Source: Micropterus salmoides
Lineage: Eukaryota; Chordata; Actinopteri; Centrarchiformes; Centrarchidae
Assembly: GCF_014851395.1 (NCBI RefSeq)
Contig: NW_024040040.1
Coordinates: 19,287,000-19,350,999, forward strand
Direction: 5' to 3'
DNA length: 64,000 nt
A model generated the notes under the pieces. It saw only the letters and a list, made by a program, of their open reading frames with translations. It did not search any database and was not told the origin of the DNA. A program made the translations under genes and the position numbers. Below are positions 24,793 through 36,181 of the stretch, in pieces (position 1 is the first letter of the stretch; each line of letters opens with the position of its first letter).

Positions 24793-27700
24793 AAAAGTCA
24801 AACTTGTATAATGTATACATTCATTCCACACAGACTGATATATTTCAAGTGTTCATTCCTTTTAATTTTGATGATTATAACTGACAACTAATGAAAACCC
24901 CAAAATATTAAGTAAGTATTCAGTGATGAATCAAGGTTCAATATTGAAGACACCTGGTGCCACAATCTAATCAGCTAATTAACTCAAAACACCTGCAAAG
25001 GCCTTTAAATGGTCTCTCAGTCTAGTTCTGTAGGCTACACAATCATGGGGAAGACTGCTGACTTGACAGATGTCCAAAAGACGACCATTGACACCTTACA
25101 CAAGGAGGGCAAGACACAAAAGGTCATTGCTAAAGAGGCTGGCTGTTCACAGAGCTCTGTGTCCAAGCACATTAATAGAGAGGCGAAGGGAAGGAAAAGA
25201 TGTGGTAGAAAAAAGTGTACAAGCAATAGGGATAACCGCACCCTGGAGAGGATTGTGAAACAAAACCCATTCAAAAATGTGGGGGAGATTCACAAAGAGT
25301 GGACTGCAGCTGGAGTCAGTGCTTCAAGAACCACCACGCACAGATGTATGCAAGACATGGGTTTCAGCTGTCGCATTCCTTGTGTCAAGCCACTCTTGAA
25401 CAAGACACAGTGTCAGAAGCGTCTCGCCTGGGCTAAAGACAAAAAGGACTGGACTGCTGCTGAGTGGTCCAAAGTCATGTTCTCTGAGGAAAGTAAATTT
25501 TGCATTTCCTTTGGAAATCAAGGTCCCAGAGTCTGGAGGAAGAGAGGAGAGGCACAGAATCCACGTTGCTTGAAGTCCAGTGTAAAGTTTCCACAGTCAG
25601 TGATGGTTTGGGGTGCCGTGTCATCTGCTGATGTTGGTCCACACAGACTGATCGACTCCATGCCACGCCGCATTGCTGTGGTAATTCAGGCAAAAGGAGC
25701 CCCAACTAAGTTTTGAGTGCTGTACATGCTCATACTTTTCATGTTCATACTTTGGCCAACATTTCTAAAAATCCTTTTTTTGTATTGGTCTTAAGTAATA
25801 TTCTAATTTTCGGATTTTGCGGTCAGTTTTAATCATCACAATTAAATTAAATAAACATTTGAAATATATCAGTCTGTGTGTAATGAATGAATATAATATC
25901 CAAGTTTCACTTTTTGAATGGAATTACTGAAATAAATCAACTTTTTGATGATATTCTAATTATATGACCAGCACCTGTATGTGATGTTTCTGTGATCTGT
26001 ATGCCCACACTAAATCTGTACTGACGGCATGTAGTTTTAGCTGAAACAGTGGTCGCCATCCCTAACTGTCAATGCTGGCCAAGTATTATTTTGTTCGAAC
26101 CTTCTGGCCTGTGTGTATAATTGACAAAAACATGTAAAATTCCAATCAAAAGCAACAGAGACTTGACAATGTCAGAAAGAGAAAAAGGCTTTTGTGATAT
26201 CCTGTTTCCATTGTGTAATTTAACGTATTTCTGGTTGGAACATCATTGTGGTTAGGACATAGATAGGGATTGTTGTTGTTCCCTGTCGAGCAATAGTGCT
26301 TTCCTGGGGCCACTGGGGCTACAAAGTGGTGATCTACATTATATTTCTGCAATCTGAATGCTAACAACTAAAATGTAACATCATGTTGTTTTGAATTTCT
26401 ATGGCTTCTTCTTTCTATACTTTGACACATTTCTGGTACCTTTCCAGGTGGAAGAACTCCTTTCTGCTCAGCCTTGTTTTCGGCCTGCCTGTCATAGGCC
26501 TCATGATTTACATGATGGTGATGGACAGTCAGCATCAGGAACACGGAGGCTCCATGCCTGAGGAGCAGAACCTGCTGCCCGGCCTCTCCCTCCTCAACCT
26601 AGCCTTCTTCCTTCTCTGCACACCTGTGCAGGTAAGGGAGCACAACATGTCTGGTTCTGGGACCTTGCTGGGTTCTTTTTAAGAGCTTTGTCCTGAATTC
26701 TCATCAACATTTAGGTGTACTATACATGGGGATACAAGTGTATGATTCATCACCATTAATCCTACACTCATTTAGAGCTATTTTTTCTTTACCTCACAGG
26801 CATATTGTGTCTTCTACAAGTGAGTAAATTGATAGTTTAATGCACATATCAGACACTGGATAGCTCTTGGCACCCGACTCACCAAACTTGTTTTAATAAC
26901 CTACCAAGGACTCTTGTGATTGAAAATACCATCCATTCCTTCGTTGCTTTGCCTTTAGAAACCAGACCATTTATTAAAGGTTTAATTGGTTATTAAACCT
27001 TGGGAAGGCAGAGCCATTTTGTTTTCAGATTGTGCTTTTAATTAAAAATAATGGTCTTCTGGATTTTAGGCACTACATCACATGAGGATTTATTATATGC
27101 TTTAATGGTATCGTTTAAAATGTTTAGAAATTTATTGTAGAGTTCCATGAAAACTGATACCATTGTCAAGTCTGTATTGTAAATATGACGCTACAGCCAG
27201 CAGAGGGTTAGATTAGTGTTATGGTGTGGTGTGGGGACAGAGTGGACCCAAACGCAACACTCGGGAAGAACAGGCTTTATTTAAGGGGAAACGGGGTTGA
27301 GGGAGTGGAGGTGAGGGAGAGCACACACAGGGGGAGAGGAGGAAACACAGGCAGGCAGGCCAAAACACAAGGGAAAAACAGAATCACAAGAAAGGAGAAA
27401 TAGACAGGACACTCACCGTCAGCCGGGCTGCCACCACAACAGGGACCCCTCCTCAACGGCCGCCTCCAGGCGGGCCTTCCAGTTAGCCGGGAAGGGCTCA
27501 GCAGACGTCCGTCAGGGGGGAGTCGCACTAGGATCCGGCTGGCGGGGGTCTAGGGTCCAAAACTGGACACAAGGGAATCAGAGAGGGGGGCAGGGCTGGG
27601 AAAAATCAGGCGAGTGGGCAGGGCAGAATTGAGGGAACAGGGCCAGACAGGGTGCCTGAGGGCAGAGCAGCGGGACCAGGGAGTTCAGGCGGGCGTCCCG

Positions 27701-30700
27701 AGGGCAGAGCAGTGGAACCAGGGTGTTCAGGCGGGTGTCCCGAGGGCAGAGCAGCGGAACCAGGGGGTTCAGGAGGGACAGGCTAGAGGCTAGTGGTGCT
27801 AGCAGGTCAAGGGACAGGCTGGGGGCTAGCGGCGCTAGCGGGCTGGAGATCAGTACCAGACTGGTGGTTAGCCGGCTGGGAATCAGGAGGGACAGGCTGG
27901 AGATTAGCGGCGCTAGCAGGCAGAGGACCAAGGGAAAGTGGCGGGTGTTGGCGGGAGCCGTGATGGCCACGTCTCCTTCGATGACCACCATGGCAGATGA
28001 GAAGATGGCCAGGCGGGTTCCCTTGAACTGACAGTGGGGGTCAAGCGTGGGGTCGGGTGGGTAGGGGGGATGACAGGCAGGCTGAGTTACAGGAGGGGCA
28101 GGCTGGAGGCTAGCTGTGCTGGCAGGCCCAGGGACAGGCAGGGGGCTAGCAGGCCGGGGATCAGGCAGGGGGCTAGCAGGCATGGGAACAGGCTGGGGGC
28201 TAGCGGCGCTAGCAGGCAGAGGACCAAGGGAAAGTGGCGGGTGTTGGCGGGAGCCGTGATGGCCACGTCTCCTTCGATGGCCACCACGGCACCCTGAGAA
28301 GATGGCCAGACGGGTTCCCTTGAAGTGAGGGTGGGGGTCAAGCGTGGGGTTGGGCGGGTAGGGGGGATGACAGGCAGGCTGGGTAACAGGAGTGGCAGGC
28401 TGGAGGCTAGCTGTGCTGGCAGGCCCAGGGACAGGCAGGGGGCTAGCAGGCCGGGGATCAGGCAGGGGGCTAGCGGCGCTAGCAGGCATGGGAAGAGGCT
28501 GTGGGCTAGTGGCACTAGCAGGCCGGGGGCTAGTGGCGCTAGCAGGCAGAGGACCAAGGTAAAGTGACGGGTGATGGCCACGTCTCCTTCGATGGCCACC
28601 ACGGCACCCTGAGAAGATGGCCAGACGGGTTCCCTTGAAGTGACGGTGGGGGTCAAGCGCAGGCAAGGGACCAGGAGGGACAGGTTGGGGGCGAGCAGCA
28701 GGGGCCTGGCAGGACAGGAGGACGCTTCGCAGCCTGCAACTAGTAGGTCAGGAAGAAGTCCACCGGGGACTAGCAGCGCTAGCGGGGAGGTGGAAAAACC
28801 TGGCCAGCCACTCAGGGATGGAGTCTCTCAGCCTCGGCCTCTGAGAGACTTTTACCTGGCCAAAAGTCAGAAGCGCCTTCTTATAGCCCATGTGACTCGA
28901 GTCCCTCCACTTCTCCTGCAACTCCAACAACTCCATGCAGAGTTGACTCGCTGTCTGCTGGAAGGTGGTTGCTAGCTCCATTTTGAGGCTTGATCGTTCT
29001 GTTATGGTGTGGTGTGGGGACAGAGTGGACCCAAATGCAACACTTGGGAAGAACAGGCTTTATTGAAGGGGAAACGGGGTTGAGGGAGTGGAGGTGTGGG
29101 AGAGGCCAATGCCGGGGAAACACGGGCACGGGGAACCGAGGAGACTGAGACAAGGGAGCTGGGGTCACTGGCGACCGAGGAAGCAAGGAGGCACGGGGAG
29201 GAGCCGGGAGGACACCGTGGAAGAGGTCAGAGGGGAGAGGGCAGGGTGGCGAACCCAGCTGACGGAGCGGAGGACGGAGGTGAGTGGACCGGGTAAGGAG
29301 CAACGACAATCAAACAGCGATGGAGTGGAGAACCGGGGTTGATATGCAGGAAGGGATGAGGTTGATTGCTGGCAGGTGTGGCAGGCAGAGGAGGTGGCTG
29401 ATGAGGTGCAGGTCGTTGGCTGGGCTCAGGAGCAGAGGGAGAGAGAGAGAGACAGCACACATGGGGGGAGAGGAGGAGACACAGGTAGGCAGGCCAAAAC
29501 ACAAGGGAAAAACAGAATCACAAGAAAGAAAGGAGAAATAGACAGGACACTCACTGTCAGCCGGGCTGCCACCACAACAGATTAGCTTAGCCCAAAAACT
29601 GGAAATGGGGAAACGTGTAGCCCGGCTCTGTCCAAAGGTAACAAAATCTGAACAAAATAAACTGCTTCCTGTAGCTTTATATTTAGCCTGCAGACGCTAG
29701 AATGGTATTAATCTTCTCATCTCATTTTGTAAAGAAAGTGAATTGGCCTATTTCCCAAGATATCTACCTATTTCTTTAAAGGAGTCCTTAAGGTTGTCTG
29801 CCATAAAGGAAAGTTTCCAGTTTGTTTGGAAGAAATAGAAGATGAATTCTATGCCTTTGCTTCACTTATAACAACAAGAATAAAGGATCAGTATAGAAGG
29901 ATGCCACAGTACAGCCAACAATGTTTGAATTAAAGCAGATCTTTTTCTCCCTTCAGATCTTTGGAGGCCGATACTTCTACATCCATGCATATCGCTCATT
30001 AAAACACTGCACAGCCAACATGGACGTGCTGATTGTGTTAGCCACCTCTATTGCCTACATCTACTCCTGTGTGATCCTCATTGTAGCGATGGCTGAGCGA
30101 GCCAGCCAGAGCCCCATCACCTTTTTCGACACTCCACCTATGCTCTTTGTGTTCATTGCTCTGGGTCGATGGCTGGAGCATATTGCAAAGGTAAAGAAAT
30201 CCTCTTGTACTTGTTTTGAATTCCTCACATGTTTTTATACAGCTGTCATTGTGTTGCTGACTGACATGGTGATCTGACATGTAACCCTGTAAACTATCAA
30301 GTTTATCAAGTCCACAATCTAAAACAATTTAAACCCACTCTGACTAGTTAAAAGTAATGGATAAATGATTGAAATAGATATCCAAAGGCAATGAATAAAG
30401 GGTTGAAATGGTTAGCATTAGCTAAGTAATGAATGGTTGAAATAATTAGCTCAAAGTAATAGCACAAAGTAATAGCACTGAATAGATAGCTGTAATAGAT
30501 ACTTAGCTGAAATAGCTGCCACAAAAAAAAAAACGGATAGCTGGAATAGGTAATTAATAGGTAGACATATCAGATAAATGGTGGAAATGGATAGCTAAAC
30601 TGACAGTTGAAACAGTTAGCTAAAAGCAACAGATAAATATTTGAAATAGCTAAATGTACCAGATACATGGTTAGCTAAAAGTAAAAAATGGTTGAAATAG

Positions 30701-33700
30701 TTAGTATTACATATCATCTTTGTTATAGTGATGGATTAGCTGCAGCATGACAAAAAATGCTAAATTATAAACACAATCAAGATATAATGTTATAATTAGT
30801 GAGTTGGTAGGTGTATTTTGGTACCTTTGAACAGACCTTTGAACTTATGTTTCCCCCTGTTTCCAGTCTTTGTGCTAGGCTAAGCTAACTGGTTGCTGGT
30901 TGTGGCTTAATATGTAGCATACAGACATGAGAGTTGTAACAGTCCTCTCATCTCTAAACTCTTAGCTGGAAACAATTAATTGTGTTTCCCAAAATGTTGA
31001 ACTATTCCTTTAGCTGAAAAACACCTTTGATTATGTGGTAATTTAAAGGTGCAATGTGTTTTATTTTGAAACTTCAATATTACACTACTCAAAAAAATAA
31101 AGGGAACACTTAAACAACACAATGTAACTCCAAGTCAATCACACTCCTGTGAAATCAAACTGTCCACTTAGGAAGCAACACTGATTGACAATCAATTTCA
31201 CATGCTGTTGTGCAAATGGAATAGACAACAGGTGGAAATTATAGGCAATTAGCAAGATACCCCCAATAAAGGAGTGGTTCTGCAGGTGGTGACCACAGAC
31301 CACTTCTCAGTTCTTATGCTTCCTGGCTGATGTGTTGGTCACTTTTGAATACTGGCGGTGCTTTCACTCTAGTGGTAGCATGAGACGGAGTCTACAACCC
31401 ACACAAGTGGCTCAGGTAGTGCAGCTCATCCAGGATGGAGCATCAATGCGAGCTGTGGCAAGAAGGTTTGCTGTGTCTGTCAGCGTAGTGTCCAGAGCAT
31501 GGAGGTGCTACCAGGACACAGGCCAGTACATCAGGAGACGTGGAGGAGGCCGTAGGAGGGCAACAACCCAGCAGCAGGACCGCTACCTCCGCCTTTGTGC
31601 AAGGAGGAGCAGGGGGAGCACTGCCAGAGCCCTGCAAAATGACCTCCAGCAGGCCACAAATGTGCATGTGTCTGCTCAAATGGTCAGAAATAGACTCCAT
31701 GAGGGTGGTATGAGGGCCCGACGTCCACAGGTGGGGGTTGTGCTTACAGCCCGACACCGTGCAGGAGGTTTGGCATTTGCCAGAGAACACCAAGATTGGC
31801 AAATTCGCTCCCTGTGCTCTTCACAGATGAAAGCAGGTTCCCACTGAGCACATGTGACAGACATGACAGAGTCTGGAGACGCCGTGGAGAACGTTCTGCT
31901 GCCTGCAATATCCTCCAGCATGACCGGTTTGGCGGTGGGTCAGTAATGGTGTGGGGTGGCATTTCTTTGGGGGGCCGCACAGCCCTCCATGTGCTCGCCA
32001 GAGTCTAAACCAGACCTCCATGGGTTGATAAATTTCGATTTCCATTGATAATTTTTGTGTGATTTTGTTGTCAGCACATTCAACTATGTAAAGAAAGGAG
32101 TATTTAATGAGATTATTTCATTCATTCAGATCTAGGATGTGTTATTTTAGTGTGCCCTTTTATTTTTTTGAGCAGTGTATTATGACACCAGAAACAAGTG
32201 AGATGATGGACGAGATGGTTGTTGACCTTTTGTGTCTTAACGGTGGTATTAATGGAATTCATGTTTCTAAAACCACATTTCCCAATTTACCACTTTACAT
32301 TTGCTCAAGAAGAATGGCTCCCTCTTTATCTTTTTTGTCATAAAGTAGGCCAGTAAAATTTGTTGGTAGTGTCCTTTGTTTCCAATAATTAAACAAATAG
32401 AAAAAGTTCTTTATTTAAGGGTGTCAAAACACAATACATTGCACCTTTAAAATAATCAATAGCCAATCATAAATCATGAGTCCAGACCATGTTTTTTGTT
32501 GTTTCTACATTTTTAGAGTAAAACCTCAGAGGCTTTGGCCAAATTAATGTCACTTCAAGCCACTGATGCCACTGTGGTCACTTTAGGACCTGACCACTCC
32601 ATCATCAGGTGAGAGACACAAGAAACAAGAATCTCTATATCAACTCTGTAGAACAACAGTAGATGTTAAACTAACCATTATCGTGCCAATTACTTCCAAC
32701 ATAACGTAATGTAAATGCATTTGTATACTTAAGTGAGGAGCAGGTGGTGGTGGAGCTGGTCCAGCGGGGCGACATTGTGAAGGTCACCCCAGGAGGAAAG
32801 TTCCCTGTTGATGGGAAAGTGATTGAGGGAAGTTCCATGGCAGATGAGTCCTTGATCACAGGTGAATGAATGAATTTAAATATTCACACACATAACACAT
32901 TCATATTTGAGCTTTGGCAAGCACATTATCATAAATGCAATGTATTTCTGCAAATTATTAGCCTCTGACAACATTTTAAATTCTTTTAACTTGTAAAAGT
33001 GTTACTTTAGCTTCCTGGTAGTCATTTATGCCAAACTGTGGTTTTGGATGCAAAGTTATGTCTTTTAATTCGGCTTCTTTCATTGTGATATAAAAGCAGT
33101 AATTGCATAAAAAGTTATAATTATATATATATATATCTCTCAATCTAACGGTGAGTATATTACTCACCATTAGATTGTATTTTTAATGGATGCGTTAGCT
33201 GGCAGTATTTACCTCCAAGCAATTAAGGACATAAAATCAGATTGTACTTACTTAAAATTATGTCACAATAAAACAACCATAGGAAATCATTTATGCATTT
33301 TGTTCATTCTATTTGAGGAAAGACTTTTTGAATAAAACACACAAGACTTATTTCTTCTGAAGGTTTTTGCATCTTTCTTGGGCTGTCTTTCTCTATCAGG
33401 TGAGCCGATGCCCGTTAGTAAGAAGTTAGGCAGTTTGGTGATTGCAGGTTCCATCAACGCTCATGGTGCACTTCTGGTGGAGGCCACTCACGTCGGTGCA
33501 GACACAACTCTGTCTCAAATAGTTAAACTTGTGGAAGAGGCCCAAACCTCTAAGGTTAGAGACAATTTGCATAGATTTTCACAAATTCAAACATATGTGT
33601 GTAGGATCAAACTTTATTTACGTAGTAGCAGCTCAATAATTAGAACACCAAAGTCACATTGTGTGTTTAAGTGTTTTTATTTGCATTTAAAACCCGATCA

Positions 33701-36145
33701 CAAAGTTTGATGAATGCCCAGACTTACAGGTGCAGCTCAAAAAGTTTGATTTGATTGATGTTTTAGATGCACCTGTATGTTCTTACTTTATAAAAGTGAG
33801 TACAAGTGATGGACAATGTGCAGGATTCCTTGTTTTCTTCCCAAGTCAAGAAATTAAGTACTGTGCTTTCACAAATGAAAGCACAGTACTTGCTGCTTGA
33901 ACTGCAAAAAACATTCAGATTTATCCTTTATTATCTAAAATATTAAGCATTCAAAGCAAACAATCATTCACTTTCTAGAAATCAGTGTCTTGAAACAAGT
34001 AAAAATGAGAAATGTTTGTGAACCTGTACTAAAAGAGGACAGTTTACACTAAAAAACTCTTACTTTCTTTTGAAAGGATTTCATTCTAATTTTTTCAATT
34101 ATTTCAAAGAAAATTTGTTTTTTTACTCTCAATAATAATCTACATAATTAATGATGGATTTAGCATTTCCTATTTCATCCTGCTTTGTAGCTTCTACAAA
34201 AATATATGTACACATTTTTTTACATTGTGATCTTGTAACAAAACACTAGAAACCGGAAGAAGCATAAAGAGCAAATATGCAATAAATATATTTCATTTGA
34301 AGTTGCACACTGTCAGACAATTAGCTTATATGAAATTTGACCATTTTCTTGCAGCACATTGGCAGTCTGTACTTTTGTGTTTGCTTAGGCCCCCATCCAG
34401 CAGTTTGCAGATAGACTCAGCGGATACTTTGTGCCCTTCATAATGATTGTTTCTCTGCTAACACTGATTGCCTGGCTGGCAGTCGGGTTTGTGAACTTTG
34501 ACATTGTGAAAGAAAACTTCCCGGTAGGTGCGCACACAAGTGTTTTCATATGCAAACAAAATCAGTTTCACCAAGTTTCAAGAGTAAGCATTTTGCTATC
34601 ACTGAAACAACCCATTCTCATCCTCAAAGGGTTATAACCAGAACATCTCCAAGGCGGAAGTTATTGTCCGCTTTGCCTTCCAGGCGTCCATCACAGTTCT
34701 GTCCATTGCCTGCCCCTGCTCTCTGGGGCTGGCAACGCCAACAGCTGTCATGGTGGGCACCGGGGTTGGAGCTCAGAACGGGATCCTCATTAAAGGAGGC
34801 GAGCCGCTGGAGATGGCCCACAAGGCAATACACTTTACATCCTGCTATTGCTGCCTTCTGCTTCTGAGCATTTTGATACTTACATTTTATTAGATCTTAG
34901 ATGTATTATTGCTGCCTTTACTATATGCCCTTTAGGGCCAGAACTCAGTCTTTCAATATGTAGCCTTTTTTTAGCTGAATACCAAATAGTGCAAGATTTT
35001 GCAAGAGTATGAGAAAATATTTATCTAAAGCTGGTGAAACTATTATGTGTGACTTAAGTAACTCCACCAGTCAAACATCACTGTGTTGAATGCAGCAAAC
35101 ACTTGATACATGAATGAATTCTTTCATGTTACAGTGTTGCCATCACAGAAAAAAAGGGCCTACAGTCCAGAATGTCCTGGTATGTGGATGTGAAATGAGC
35201 ACCAGTTGTCTCATAAAAGACTGCTGTTTCACATCTAATCCCATCACTCATCATTGTATATTCAATTTATTTCTATTCTAATTAACTAGTGACACCATGT
35301 GGCATGAAATGCAATTACTGTGAGCTACTGTGGAAATGTTATACGATTGCTTTGTGTTTTTGACAGTATAACGCCTCTAAAACTCATAGTTGTATTGGCA
35401 TGACATTTACTCTTCAGAAAGAACACCTTTAGATTTCGGTGAGTTTTAGCTCCATTTGTGACCGTCAAAGGTATTTTCATGATCTGATGTCTGCAGTCAA
35501 CAGAATGAGAAAAAGCTTGCTTATGGCAAAAACAAACGTTTAAATCCAACATGTCCGCAGACTGTGCTGGATTTCACGTGCTCCGGTGAGAGCGGCACAG
35601 TCTGTGGAAACATTGAAAATTGAAATGTTTTATCATTCTAGGTAGAAAGTACACATCTGTGAGATCACAAAAATCTTATTACTAATGTAATGTAGGGTGT
35701 ATGTTTAGTTGATCACTTGAACTCCACCACACCAGCAGTTTCTAATTAGAGCATATGCTTTTAGTTCTGTCATAAGGGAGGCTGAGAAACAATATCCACC
35801 TATCACACAGAAATGATGAAAAACAACCTTAAGCAGAAGGAGATGGAGTCATGTGTTTTTGTGTTTCACTGCTCCCTCAGATCGGCGTTGTGATGTTTGA
35901 TAAAACAGGTACGATTACAAACGGCGTGCCTCGGGTGACTCGTGTGTTGGTGTTGTGGGAAATGGCCCGCATGCCCCTGAGGAAGATCCTGGCTGTGGTC
36001 GGCACAGCCGAGGCCAGCAGCGAGCACCCGCTGGGCATGGCGGTTGCCAAACACTGCAAAGAGGTGAGGTTGAGAGACACATTCTTCTTGTTTATGAGCG
36101 TGTATGATTTCATGCCTCTTTATTCACATAAAACATCATGGTTCT

Positions 36146-36181
<36 letters not shown>

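Larger units (their letters stand above)
27217..29579 (-). mobile_element. Non-autonomous LTR retroelement (atp7b intron 7)
   Basis: Terminal direct repeats at 27217-27441 and 29000-29579 both start TGTTATGGTGTGG and end GCCACCACAACA, with 6-bp target-site duplications GATTAG. Read on the minus strand each LTR has an AATAAAGCCTG polyadenylation signal near its end, so the element runs on the minus strand. The interior (27442-28999) has no reverse transcriptase, integrase or protease. It encodes a short Met-led frame just inside the 5' LTR and a long Pro/Ala/Ser-rich repeat frame. A purine-rich tract (GAGGAGGGG on the minus strand) precedes the 3' LTR. Confidence 0.8.

Noticed and set aside
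27723..28567. Plus-strand ORFs (80-102 codons) in the LTR element interior
   Set aside because: Shadows of GC-rich tandem repeats; the element runs on the minus strand, as its polyadenylation signals show.
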